DNA of 64,000 nt from Robiginitomaculum sp. GTDB taxonomy: Bacteria; Pseudomonadota; Alphaproteobacteria; Caulobacterales; Maricaulaceae. A program made the position numbers and the translations under genes. Under the pieces are notes generated by a model that had not been told where the DNA came from, ran no database searches, and saw only the letters and a list, made by a program, of their open reading frames with translations. The stretch spans positions 1 to 64,000 of the forward strand of contig JAJFFN010000016.1 in the NCBI GenBank assembly GCA_021776635.1, given 5' to 3'. Every line of letters starts with the position of its first letter. Within the stretch, counting starts at the first letter, position 1. This document shows, one piece after another, positions 35,219 to 44,547 of the stretch.

Positions 35219-36208
35219 CTATATACTGTCTGCCCACGTAATAAACTCTGCGACAATGGCTTCGCGTTCGGCTTTTGGCTCGTTTAGGGCTTCGTGGCGA
35301 CCGTCTTTGCGGATTGTGGTTTTTACGTTGGTGAGGCCTGCGGCTTGCATGCGGGATTGTAGATCAGCCGTAGCTTTGGCGTCCATTGTGGACGGGTCTG
35401 CATCTCCGCCGAGTAAATATATGGGCTTAGATTTCGGCACATTTTCTAAACCTTCGTCAGACGCACCGCGCAATATCCAAGCGAGCAAATCCTGCCACAT
35501 ACTCACAGATGCACCCCAACCACAGTCCGGGTCGTCGTCGTATTCACGGCATTCTTCTACGTCCTTGGAAAGCCAATCGCTCTCGGTCTTATTTGGCTTA
35601 AATTTTTTGTTGAAAGCTTTAAATGTGAGCGTATCTATCACGCTGTCTGTATCCGGTTTTTTGAAAATCCCTTCAAGCCCTAGAATGAGTTTAAGTAAGC
35701 CATTTGCCCCGCCTTTGCTCATAGCGGCATTCCAGACGGCATAGGCATTTGCATCTTTAGGCCACCTAAGCAGGTAATTATAAGTAATCATCGCACCCAT
35801 AGAATGGCCAAACATAATCAGCGGTAGTTTTGGATGCAATTTGCGAATTTTTGCGTTGATGAATTTCACGTCTTGCAAAACTACCTCAGAACCATCGCCA
35901 GCACCATTGCCAGAACCATCGCCAGCTGAAAATACACCATGGGACGCATCTTCTGCCGTTGTCGCGCCGTGACCTCTGTGATCATAGGCATAGACATGGT
36001 ATCCGGCTTGCGCGAGGCTTTGCGCAAACCGGGCATAACGACCGCCGTGTTCAGCGAGACCGTGATTGATCTGAATAACGCCTTTGGTCGGTGCGGTTTT
36101 CCGAGTGGTTGCTTTTTTATAATAAACGCACATGGATGCACCGGTCGGGCTATCCCATGCTTGGATTTTTGTATATGTGCCGTTTAAGCGTGTTGGTTCA
36201 TTTCTCAT
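35219..36208 (-). CDS. Alpha/beta hydrolase, monoacylglycerol-lipase-like (Hydrolase_4)
   Basis: The 329-residue enzyme has the serine nucleophile in MFGHSMGAM, the acid in LLGGDADPSTM and the histidine in GRHEALNEPKAE; YDHRGHGATT near residue 75 is typical of the lysophospholipase/monoacylglycerol lipase group. A Gly/Asp/Ser insertion (GDGSGNGAGDGSE) at about residue 100 comes from a small DNA repeat. No signal peptide, so a cytoplasmic esterase is likely. Confidence 0.9.
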   Translation of the reverse strand: MRNEPTRLNGTYTKIQAWDSPTGASMCVYYKKATTRKTAPTKGVIQINHGLAEHGGRYARFAQSLAQAGYHVYAYDHRGHGATTAEDASHGVFSAGDGSGNGAGDGSEVVLQDVKFINAKIRKLHPKLPLIMFGHSMGAMITYNYLLRWPKDANAYAVWNAAMSKGGANGLLKLILGLEGIFKKPDTDSVIDTLTFKAFNKKFKPNKTESDWLSKDVEECREYDDDPDCGWGASVSMWQDLLAWILRGASDEGLENVPKSKPIYLLGGDADPSTMDAKATADLQSRMQAAGLTNVKTTIRKDGRHEALNEPKAEREAIVAEFITWADSI

Positions 36209-36323
36209 AGCAATACCATAGCCACAGAATCCATCATGAAGCTAGTATTTATTTAGATGCTAGGTTATATAAATAAATTGTGATTTGGGGAAAAGTGGGG
36301 AAAAGTAGAGGAAGTTTTGAGCT

Positions 36324-36857
36324 ATGGATTTATCTGATAATAATTCGGTTGAAATTGTTCAAGGTTATTTGGACGCATTGCAACAACATGATTTAAATGC
36401 AGTAGCAGAAACATTAGCCCAAGATTGTGAAATGACTTTTGCGGGTGTAGATTTCAAAATACCGAAAAAACAAATTTTGATTTCGCTAGGCTGGGATGTT
36501 GGTACGAATGGTAGATTTTCCTATGAATGGATTACAAAGCAAAACGGCATCATTGTTATTACCTTGAAAGAGCATAATAGCTTTCTTGATATCTTGCACT
36601 TGCCGCCGCTCCAAGCGGAAATGAAGTTTACCGTCAATGACAGCAAGCTTATTAAGACAATTTTGTATACACCAAAAGGTGCAATGGCCGAAGACCCAAA
36701 GCTTGTTCAACGCGCTCTGCAACCAGCTGTGAAATGGGCGCAAGAACATGCGGCGGAACGGCTAAATACTATTTATTCCGACGGACAGATTATTTATAAT
36801 GAAAAGTCTGCGCGAGAGTGGTGCCTATTGTTAAAGGAATGGCGTGCCAGCCAGTAG
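36324..36857 (+). CDS. NTF2-like/SnoaL-fold protein, function unknown
   Basis: The 177-residue protein opens with VEIVQGYLDALQQHDLNAVAETLAQDCEMTFAG, the usual start of a cone-shaped NTF2-like domain (helix pair, then an acidic pocket strand). It has a C-terminal tryptophan-containing helix (EWCLLLKEWRASQ). These folds bind or alter small hydrophobic molecules; no catalytic set is evident. It stands alone, and the TetR gene converges from the right. Confidence 0.7.
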   Translation: MDLSDNNSVEIVQGYLDALQQHDLNAVAETLAQDCEMTFAGVDFKIPKKQILISLGWDVGTNGRFSYEWITKQNGIIVITLKEHNSFLDILHLPPLQAEMKFTVNDSKLIKTILYTPKGAMAEDPKLVQRALQPAVKWAQEHAAERLNTIYSDGQIIYNEKSAREWCLLLKEWRASQ

Positions 36858-36952
36858 CGATTGTATATTGGTATATTAACGCCAGAATTAAGACATGTGA
36901 ATTACCGCTCTTTTGATGCTCATCGCTAGTCTGCTTATACTGTCTTAATTTC
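36855..36952. other. Interleaved inverted repeats between convergent genes
   Basis: TAGCGAT (36855-36861) pairs with ATCGCTA (36922-36928). GAATTAAGACA (36885-36895) pairs with TGTCTTAATTTC (36941-36952), with one bulge. The arms alternate, so an RNA could form a pseudoknot rather than two nested stems. The stretch 36858-36978 has no gene. Confidence 0.5.
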
Positions 36953-36978
36953 ACACTAAACTGGGTGTAAGTTCTTTG

Positions 36979-37569
36979 TTATTTTGGCAACAGCCCTTCG
37001 AAGAAGGTTGCGACGGATTTGCGCAGTAGTTTTTCGTAATCCTGTGCGCTGAAGGCGAAAGTTTTTAGGCCGATGGCGCTGGCCAAAATTAGCTGGGCTA
37101 ATTCTCTTGCTGCCATTTTGTCAGGGCCGCCCGAGATTTCTCCTGTGGAGAGGCTTGATTGCAGGATATCTGTCAATTTAGCGAGAAAATCATCATCCGC
37201 CTTGGCATTGATGTCGGCTGATGTGCTTTGGTTGACATCAAACAATTCAGGCCCGTGAGCAGAATCGTACGCAAGTGCATAGAGCGCAGTCATTCTTACG
37301 GCCACTGCTTCTGATATGCGTTTATGTACGGGTGCGTCTCCAGCCAGCGCAATATCCACGGCTTGTAATGTTTTTGCATGGAAGGCGTCCGAGAGCGAAC
37401 GGAAAATATCGGTTTTGCTTTTGAACAACAAATACAGGGCAGGGCGTGACATATTAGAGGCCTTGGCTATATCCTCCATACTGGTGCGTTTAAAGCCGTA
37501 TTGTTTAAAGCACTTAAGGCTAGCGGCCAAAATCCGCTCGGTTTTATCACTCAAATCAAAGTTCATCAT
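36979..37569 (-). CDS. TetR/AcrR-family transcriptional regulator
   Basis: ATG 37569 or 37566 starts a typical TetR N-terminus (SDKTERILAASLKCFKQYGF, KRTSMEDIAKASNMSRPALYLLF) of 196 residues. The longer frame to 37851 is the antisense of a lysine-rich tail and is rejected. The C-terminal ligand-binding region is helical. It is divergent from the dehydrogenase gene, 85 bp away, and probably regulates it. TTGACA and TGTCAA halves flank the region 37590-37615 and could hold its operator. Confidence 0.9.
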   Translation of the reverse strand: MMNFDLSDKTERILAASLKCFKQYGFKRTSMEDIAKASNMSRPALYLLFKSKTDIFRSLSDAFHAKTLQAVDIALAGDAPVHKRISEAVAVRMTALYALAYDSAHGPELFDVNQSTSADINAKADDDFLAKLTDILQSSLSTGEISGGPDKMAARELAQLILASAIGLKTFAFSAQDYEKLLRKSVATFFEGLLPK

Positions 37570-37654
37570 AACATTGCTGACATATTGACAAATAAGACAT
37601 AAAATGTCAAAAAGTATTTTAACAGGAATACAGTAATAAAAAGGGAGCCCAATC

Positions 37655-38812
37655 ATGGCCGCGAAAAAGAAACCAGCTAAGAAATCACCAGCTAAAAAGA
37701 CATCGAACAAAAAAACTGTCTCTAAAAAGCTAGCCACAAAAAAGAAAACTGCTAAAAAGCCTGTACAGAGAAAAAACGCAAAAAAGAAAATTGTTCTGGT
37801 TACGGGCGCGTCAGGGTTTATTGCCAAGCATTGTATCGTGCGTTTGCTCAATGAGGGCTATGCGGTTCGCGGGTCTTTACGGTCACCGAACAGAGCTGAT
37901 GAAGTCCGAGCAGCGATTGCGACCAAGGCGTCACAAGCAACAACGGATGATCTAACATTTGTAACACTGGACTTGATGTCCGACGATGGTTGGGACGATG
38001 CGGTTAAAGGCTGCGCGTTCGTGCAACATGTGGCTTCTCCGTTCCCAAGTTCTGATCCAGATGACGAGAACGATCTGATAATTCCGGCGCGTGAAGGTGC
38101 GCTTCGCGCTCTACGGGCTGCGGCCAAGGCCAAGGTCAAACGGGTTGTTCTTACGTCTTCTATGGCGGCTGTGGCTTACGGCAATGACAATGGCCCAGAT
38201 TATATTTACGACGAGAAAGATTGGTCGAATGCTGATGGGGATATTAGTGCCTACCTAAAAAGTAAAACCATTGCTGAACGGGCTGCATGGGATTTCATGG
38301 AAACACCAGAGGCGGGAAAAATGCAATTATCCGTTATAAATCCGGGCGCGGTACTCGGGCCATTGCTTGATAAGACTTATTCCACGTCTGGTGAATTGGT
38401 GCGTAAATTATTGGCGGGTGAAGTGCCAGCCTGCCCCGCAATCGGCTTTGCCTGCATTGATGTGCGTGATGTGGCCGATGCGCATTTGGGCGCTATGACT
38501 ATGCCGGTCGCCGCAGGGCGACGTTATTTGCTCATAGAATCCTATGCATGGATGCTGGATATATCAAAAATCCTGTACGCGGCAGGCTATAAAACACCGA
38601 CCAAGAAATTGCCGAATTTTGCTGTGCATATTATGGCCATGTTTGACAAAACGGTACGCATGATAAAGCGCGGCCTTGGTAAAAAAGAAAATGTCAGCAA
38701 TGAACGTTTGCGGACAGAGCTCGGCATAGAACCCCGCTCGCTAGAAGAAATGACCCTGAGCATGGCCGAATCCATGGTAGAATTCGGAGTGGTAACACCG
38801 AAAATGCGCTGA
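37655..38812 (+). CDS. Extended SDR/dihydroflavonol-reductase-like dehydrogenase with histone-H1-like N-terminal tail
   Basis: Residues 1-45 form a tail with about 20 lysines in AAKKKPAKKSPAKK-like repeats, similar to histone H1 or the C-terminal tails of bacterial HU-like proteins. An extended short-chain dehydrogenase follows: NAD(P) motif VLVTGASGFIAKHCI, then LTSSMAAVAYG with the catalytic Ser, and a YLKSKTIAE segment with the YxxxK pair. AGGGAG precedes the ATG, so the tail is truly the start. The enzyme half probably reduces a carbonyl; the tail may bind DNA, RNA or polyphosphate. It is divergent from the TetR gene. Confidence 0.87.
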   Translation: MAAKKKPAKKSPAKKTSNKKTVSKKLATKKKTAKKPVQRKNAKKKIVLVTGASGFIAKHCIVRLLNEGYAVRGSLRSPNRADEVRAAIATKASQATTDDLTFVTLDLMSDDGWDDAVKGCAFVQHVASPFPSSDPDDENDLIIPAREGALRALRAAAKAKVKRVVLTSSMAAVAYGNDNGPDYIYDEKDWSNADGDISAYLKSKTIAERAAWDFMETPEAGKMQLSVINPGAVLGPLLDKTYSTSGELVRKLLAGEVPACPAIGFACIDVRDVADAHLGAMTMPVAAGRRYLLIESYAWMLDISKILYAAGYKTPTKKLPNFAVHIMAMFDKTVRMIKRGLGKKENVSNERLRTELGIEPRSLEEMTLSMAESMVEFGVVTPKMR

Positions 38813-38816
38813 TTTT

Positions 38817-40484
38817 CTATTTATCTTCTAATACCAAAGACCCATTCGATTTTTTAATCATAAAGCTTTTGCTGGTAAATGCTTTATAGTCCTTCTTGTA
38901 GATTGTATCTATGCTGACGAAATTGGCTTGGCCGCTCTCTTGGTTTAGGCTTAAGTCAATATAGCCGTGATGGCTCATATTATGGTAAATAACATCGCCG
39001 TTTTTTGCGTTGAGTTTTGCTGAAAAGTCCGCAGCCGCTTCACCAAAATAAGCGCCTGTGCCCGGCGAAGTTACGCTCGTCGTACCAAGCTCCACGCCCA
39101 TAGATTTGCCAGAGGCCGTCTCCAATTTATTGGCCCAACATTCATGGGTGTCGCCTGTAAGAACGAGCAAATCTGTCACGCCTTGCTCTTGTACCGTGGT
39201 GTAAAAGCGTTCGCGTGCGGCTGGGTACCCGTCCCATGCATCAAGATTAAGCGGCAGGCCAAGGGGTGAAAGTACAATATATTCATGTATTTGAGGGAAT
39301 ACTTTTTCGATGTCCTTGATGAAATCGGCTTCTTTATAGGAGGTCAAATCTGGTGATGCGAGGCGGGCCATAAGAACCTGATTTGCAATAAGGCGCCATG
39401 GCTGGTTGGCTTCTTTTGAATTTTTCAACGCTTTGCCAACATAGGCGGATTGCGCGGCGCCCAGAAGTTCTCGCGACGGATCGCCCAGAACATTTTGGAC
39501 GAAATTCCCTATGCCTTCGCGGGTTTGTAAATCGGCTACATGCTGGGCGTAATCCAAAGGGCGCGTGCGCGCGGTTAAGCGGGTTTCCACTGCACATAAT
39601 GTCAGAAGATTGCCAAATTCATAGCTGCGAAACAAAGCTTCCTTGGCTCGGCCTGGCTCTGGGTCACGCACAGGCATCCACTCATAATAAGCCTGCATGG
39701 CTGCGGCGCGGCGGGCATCCCAATCACCGTCTTCTACATTATGGTTTTCTGCACCGGTCTTCCAAGAATCGTTCGCCGTTTCGTGGTCATCCCATATACA
39801 AATAAATGGATGAGCGGCATGAACCGCCTGACTCGAGCTATCGCCTTTATACTGTGCGTGACGCGTGCGGTAATCCGCCAAACTTACAATTTCATGGGCA
39901 GGTTCAACCAAGCGCCCCAGCTTTTCACCAGTTTTACCACCGTAACTATCATGCCCGTATTCGTAATAATAATCGCCGAGGTGAAGCACTGCATCAAAAT
40001 GGTCATGTTTTGCAATCTCGTCGTAAACATTGAAATAGCCAAAACCGAAATGAGAGCACGAAACTACAGCAAACCGAGCGGCCTCTACTGCACCTGCGGG
40101 CAAGGTCTTGGTTCTGCCAACAGGCGACACGTTTTTGCCGACACGAAAGCGGTAAAAATATCTTTGCCCAGCTTTTAAGCCTGTTGCATCGACTTTAACC
40201 GTAAAATCACGGCCTGCATCCGCCGTGGTTTTCCCCTTGCGGCGATTTTTGCGAAAACTTTCGTCCGTTGCCATTTCCCAATCAACGGGAATAACTCCAG
40301 AAAAAGCATCTAGTATCTCTGCACTGATTCGTGTCCAGATGACTATTCTGTTCGCACCAGGGTCACCACTGGCGACACCGTGGTTGAAATAAACTGGAAA
40401 ATCTACAGATTCGCGGCTACAGGCCGCCGCGCCCACTAATGAAATTCCTGTAAATAATGCCCCGCGCCGCGTAATTTTTGTCAT
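38817..40484 (-). CDS. phoD: PhoD-family alkaline phosphatase/phosphodiesterase, Tat-type lipoprotein
   Basis: The 555-residue protein begins with MTKITRRGALFTGISLVGAAAC, which combines a twin-arginine signal with a lipobox Cys. The PhoD metal centre is seen in VVSCSHFGFGYFNVYDEI, DAVLHLGDYYYEYGHDS, WDDHETANDSWKTGAENH and LLVLTGDTHECWANKL. It also has the N-terminal fibronectin-like domain of the family (RIVIWTRISAE). Members use Fe/Ca to cleave phosphate mono- and diesters outside the cytoplasm. A PhoA-type phosphatase lies 4.4 kb downstream. Confidence 0.93.
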   Translation of the reverse strand: MTKITRRGALFTGISLVGAAACSRESVDFPVYFNHGVASGDPGANRIVIWTRISAEILDAFSGVIPVDWEMATDESFRKNRRKGKTTADAGRDFTVKVDATGLKAGQRYFYRFRVGKNVSPVGRTKTLPAGAVEAARFAVVSCSHFGFGYFNVYDEIAKHDHFDAVLHLGDYYYEYGHDSYGGKTGEKLGRLVEPAHEIVSLADYRTRHAQYKGDSSSQAVHAAHPFICIWDDHETANDSWKTGAENHNVEDGDWDARRAAAMQAYYEWMPVRDPEPGRAKEALFRSYEFGNLLTLCAVETRLTARTRPLDYAQHVADLQTREGIGNFVQNVLGDPSRELLGAAQSAYVGKALKNSKEANQPWRLIANQVLMARLASPDLTSYKEADFIKDIEKVFPQIHEYIVLSPLGLPLNLDAWDGYPAARERFYTTVQEQGVTDLLVLTGDTHECWANKLETASGKSMGVELGTTSVTSPGTGAYFGEAAADFSAKLNAKNGDVIYHNMSHHGYIDLSLNQESGQANFVSIDTIYKKDYKAFTSKSFMIKKSNGSLVLEDK

Positions 40485-40689
40485 TTTGTGTCCGAACTAA
40501 TAAGTATTTATGAGCCTGTAATGGCATAAATACCACACTTGGGAAATAGTTAACAGCCAGTTAATTATTTTGCTGAAAAACTGTTGTAAAATCCTCACGA
40601 CCAAGTCACAATAATGTTATCCGCGCATTTTACGAGCGCACATTCTTATTTTTAATAAGCATTCTTAAATACCAAAGAGGGGTTCTCAA

Positions 40690-43600
40690 ATGAACAAGTT
40701 TACTAAATCAACCGTCCTAGCCGGCATGCTCGGTGCATCAAGCATCGCACTTGCAATGGCCATGTCCACAAGCGCCTATGCGCAAACTACATCTTCATCG
40801 GTACGCGGGAGTGTTACCAGTGAAACTGGCGCACCAGTATCTGGCGCGTCCGTTACAATCGTTCACAGTCCGTCCGGAACAGCGCAAACGGCGGTTACTG
40901 GTGGAAATGGTGCTTTCATTGAACGTGGTTTACGTGTTGGCGGCCCATATATTATTACGATTACAGCTAATGGCCAAGCGCCATACCGTGCAGAAGGCAT
41001 TCAGCTTTCATTGGGCGAAACGTATAATTTTTCTGCGACAATGGGCGCAGCAACTTCAGATGAGGTTATTGTAACTGGTTCATTAATTAACGCAATTGAT
41101 GTGGCCCTTGGTCCGAACGCTACATTTAGTCTTGACGATTTGCAAAAAGCACCAACTCTTAATCGTGATATCACCGATGTTCTTCGCAGTGACCCGCGTA
41201 TCTATATCAGCGAAGCGGCGGGTGCTCGTGGTGGCGTTTCGTGTGGTGGTCTTAATCCGCGCTTTAACAGCCTAACTGTTGACGGTGTTCGCATGAACGA
41301 TTCATTTGGTCTGAACTCTAACGGGTATCCAACAGAACGTATTCCGTTCTCATTTGATGCCATTGAGCAAGTGGCCGTTGAAATGGCACCATTTGATGTT
41401 CAGTACGGAGGTTTTACAGCTTGTAACATAAACGCAGTGACAAAATCTGGTGGCAACGAAATACATGGCGGTTTGTTTGTCGATTATACTGATAACAAGC
41501 TCAGAAACGATTCACTGGAAAACTCTCCAATCTCTACGGGCTCTTTTAATGAAATTCGTTACGGTTTTAATGTTGGCGGTCCTATCATCAAAGACAAATT
41601 GTTCTTATTTGCTGCTTACGAAAAGCTAGAAGGCGCCAACTTGTTTGACCGAGGTCCAGTCGGCTCCGGTGCTGTAAACGAAGTCAATGTTACAGAAGCA
41701 GAACTTTCGCGCATCTCAGAAATTGCTAACCGCGTATATCAATATGACCCAGGCGGCAGGCCACAAAGCTTTGACAACAAAGACGAAAAAATCTTGGTTA
41801 AGCTTGATTGGAATCTAAATGCAAATCATCGCGCTAGCTTTACCTATAATTATAATGACGGGTTTAATATTTCTGGTGCAGACCGTGATTTGAATGAATT
41901 TGAATTTTCAAATCACTTGTATGAACGTGGTGCCAAATTGGAATCTTATTCCGGTACTTTGTACTCAGATTGGTCAGATAATTTCTCAACCGAATTTCGT
42001 ATGGGTTATCTAAAACTTGATAACCGCCAAATATCTGTTGGTGGTACTGATTTTGGTGAAATCCGAGTTGCGCTCCCAAACCGTGTTGACAGTGCGGGCA
42101 ATACTCTTGGTGCTGTTGATGTATATCTTGGTGGAGATGATAGTCGTCAATCAAACAAGCTAAACTATGATGTGTTTAACTTTGCTCTGAAGGGTGCCTA
42201 TACAATGGGCAATCATACAATTTCAGGTGGGTTTGAGCGTGAAACATTGGACGTATTTAATCTATTCATTCAACATACAGAAACCGAACTGCGTTTCCGC
42301 GGAATAGATAATTTTGAAAATGCGCTTGTAGACCGTATTTATTATAACAACGCACCATCTCACAATCCTGATGATGCTGCGGCAGAATGGGGTTATTCCC
42401 TTAACTCCGTTTACGGACAAGACGAAGTTGATTTGGGCAATGGCCTGACTGTCCTTGGGGGCTTGCGTTATGATTGGTATACTACCAACGATTTGCCGAC
42501 AGAAAACCCTGCATTTGTGGCAGATTACGGGTTCTCTAACTCGCAAAATCTAGACGGCGAAGGTTTGCTACAACCTCGATTTGGCTTTAATTGGGAAGCC
42601 AATGACAGAGCAACTTTCCATGGTGGTATTGGTCGTTATTCTGGTGGTAACCCGAATGTTTGGCTTTCAAATACCTATTCTGGCAACAATATTGAGCAAG
42701 TCGGTACGCTTGCCCGCGCCGGTCGCGGTGGTCAACCAAACCCAATTGATTTGAATACGCTGACATATGTTGACGCAGAATCTGGTGTGCCAAACTTTGC
42801 TGGCTATGCAATCCCGACAATCGTTCATGATCAAATATCAACGGGTGTTGGTTCAAATTTTGAACTTAACTATTTGGATCCGAATTTCAAAATTCCTTCA
42901 GAGTGGAAATTCTCCTTTGGTGGTACATTTGAGTTTGGGGATGAGTATTTCGTAACGGCTGATTTGTTGTATTCCAAAGCAAAGAATACTGCGATTATTG
43001 CTCACGGCGATTTAGACCCGAATGGCGCGACGGCCTCTAATGGGACACCGCTATTTGATAGTAACCGTCTTGCCTCATTTGTTTTGACGAATTCACGCGT
43101 TGGTAATCAAAGCTTTGTCTTATCGACTGGCATCAGTAAACAGTTTGATAACGGAATTGATTGGACGCTTGGCTATGCCTACGTAAATGCTAAAGATGTG
43201 CAACCAATGACGAGTGCAGTGGCATTTTCAAATTATATGTCTCGCTCATTTGCCAATCCGGAAGAACAGGTTCTGTCTACATCGAACTATGAAATTCCGC
43301 ACCGTTTCACATCTACCGTTAGCTATGAGCATGCGTTCTGGGGTGACTACTTGACCAAGTTCTCCGCACTGGGTCAGTATAGCTCAGGTATTCCTTACAG
43401 CTTTACGCAAGGCGGAAACAGTATCTTTGGATTTACTCCATTCCTGGACGGCGATAATGTTTTGGCTGATGGCTTTAAGCGTAATGACCAAAAAGGTTCT
43501 TGGTGGGGCAAGGTTGATATCAAGATTGAACAGGAATTCCCTGGTCTTCGTGATAATGACAAAGCATCAGTTTTCATGGTCATTAACAACTTTACCAACT

Positions 43601-43752
43601 TGATCAATGATGATTGGGGTATCTTGCGTCAGGCGGTTTTCCCTGGAAATGTTAATTATGCAGATTTCCAAGCAGGTACAATTGACCCTGAAGCGCGTAT
43701 TGGCGCGGCGTCACGATATGAAGTCCGCTTTGGTGCGAAATACGATTTTTAG
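40690..43752 (+). CDS. Oar-like TonB-dependent outer-membrane receptor
   Basis: The 1020-residue protein has a signal peptide ending TSAYAQT. A carboxypeptidase-regulatory-like domain follows (VRGSVTSETGAPVSGASV, residues about 35-115), then a plug (DEVIVTGSLI, EQVAVEMAPFDVQYGGF) and a 22-strand barrel that ends in a terminal Phe (RFGAKYDF). Oar-type receptors take up large substrates such as peptides or glycans, or secrete proteases. The gene is monocistronic, with a strong terminator after it. Confidence 0.94.
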   Translation: MNKFTKSTVLAGMLGASSIALAMAMSTSAYAQTTSSSVRGSVTSETGAPVSGASVTIVHSPSGTAQTAVTGGNGAFIERGLRVGGPYIITITANGQAPYRAEGIQLSLGETYNFSATMGAATSDEVIVTGSLINAIDVALGPNATFSLDDLQKAPTLNRDITDVLRSDPRIYISEAAGARGGVSCGGLNPRFNSLTVDGVRMNDSFGLNSNGYPTERIPFSFDAIEQVAVEMAPFDVQYGGFTACNINAVTKSGGNEIHGGLFVDYTDNKLRNDSLENSPISTGSFNEIRYGFNVGGPIIKDKLFLFAAYEKLEGANLFDRGPVGSGAVNEVNVTEAELSRISEIANRVYQYDPGGRPQSFDNKDEKILVKLDWNLNANHRASFTYNYNDGFNISGADRDLNEFEFSNHLYERGAKLESYSGTLYSDWSDNFSTEFRMGYLKLDNRQISVGGTDFGEIRVALPNRVDSAGNTLGAVDVYLGGDDSRQSNKLNYDVFNFALKGAYTMGNHTISGGFERETLDVFNLFIQHTETELRFRGIDNFENALVDRIYYNNAPSHNPDDAAAEWGYSLNSVYGQDEVDLGNGLTVLGGLRYDWYTTNDLPTENPAFVADYGFSNSQNLDGEGLLQPRFGFNWEANDRATFHGGIGRYSGGNPNVWLSNTYSGNNIEQVGTLARAGRGGQPNPIDLNTLTYVDAESGVPNFAGYAIPTIVHDQISTGVGSNFELNYLDPNFKIPSEWKFSFGGTFEFGDEYFVTADLLYSKAKNTAIIAHGDLDPNGATASNGTPLFDSNRLASFVLTNSRVGNQSFVLSTGISKQFDNGIDWTLGYAYVNAKDVQPMTSAVAFSNYMSRSFANPEEQVLSTSNYEIPHRFTSTVSYEHAFWGDYLTKFSALGQYSSGIPYSFTQGGNSIFGFTPFLDGDNVLADGFKRNDQKGSWWGKVDIKIEQEFPGLRDNDKASVFMVINNFTNLINDDWGILRQAVFPGNVNYADFQAGTIDPEARIGAASRYEVRFGAKYDF

Positions 43753-43774
43753 ATAAAACTAAATAATAACTAAG

Positions 43775-43802
43775 AAAAAGGCGGGGTTTCCTCGCCTTTT
43801 TT
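43775..43802 (+). terminator. Intrinsic terminator of the TonB-dependent receptor gene
   Basis: The stem AAAAAGGCGgGG / CCtCGCCTTTTT with loop TTT runs into a T-run, 22 bp after the receptor stop codon. Confidence 0.92.
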
Positions 43803-44547
43803 ATTGCGCTGAAATCTGCGCATATAAAAACGTATCCACGGTTTTTGATGTAGGCGTATATTTACACCATGAATTTAATATCAGCATATAAACCAACACA
43901 TAAAATAGTATGTTTAAGCAGTGTATCACAGGGTGCGGTTTTCTCTTTAATCGAAACCCAATCTTATCTTTCATACACTTCTGCACCAGATTTAGTAGCG
44001 GCTCCATATGAAAACCAAAGGACACCGAGCGGTGTGTGGGTGTTTCTTACTTGGCTTCGGATATGGCTGAATTGGGTGCGTGGACAAAAATATATAGCAG
44101 GAGCACCCAAAACCCACAAACGGGCTTTTGTAAACCGGCATTATAAGCGTATGGCGGGGCGGAAAATTCCACCGGCTCGGAGCTTCAAAATTTTATTTCA
44201 TCTGTACGGCAAGACACGCAGCTGGACACAGTTTCTTGAACTCATGTGTAAGTTAATGCCGCTTGGGCGCGTGTGCATTTATTCTATGTGCTTTTGGGGT
44301 TCTGTACTACAAAGAAGGGCTTTGCTCATTTGCTATGACCATGGCTGGTGGCGAACACCGCTTTGTAAGATGGGTCTTGTAAATGGTGGGCTTTGGTGCG
44401 TTCATTTATGGCCTAATTAGCCTTGCAACCCGACCATTTATTATTTCAAACAATCAAAAAACAACCAAAAAATAACCAAAAAATAACCAAAAAATAACCT
44501 GCGCAAGACAGCCTATTTGCCTGCGCAAAACTCAATTGTCCTGCCCC
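43803..44547. other. Gene-poor stretch with an A-rich tandem repeat
   Basis: The longest open frame (43869-44420, plus, 183 codons) is rich in Trp, Cys and Arg, has no family I know and lacks a ribosome-binding site, so I do not call it a gene. Three perfect copies of AACCAAAAAAT lie at 44463-44495. A pair of CCTGCGCAA direct repeats follows. This may be decayed DNA or a landing site, given the adjacent miniature element. Confidence 0.6.
44463..44499. repeat. 11-bp tandem repeat AACCAAAAAAT
   Basis: There are three perfect copies plus a partial fourth (AACC), preceded by one variant copy. No coding frame crosses it. Confidence 0.93.

Noticed and set aside
37570-37851. Phe-rich N-terminal extension of the TetR frame
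   Set aside because: It is the antisense of the lysine-rich tail of the dehydrogenase gene; a normal TetR start exists at 37569.
43869-44420. 183-codon plus-strand frame in the gene-poor stretch
   Set aside because: Trp/Cys/Arg-rich composition, no recognisable family and no ribosome-binding site; the codons do not resemble neighbouring genes.
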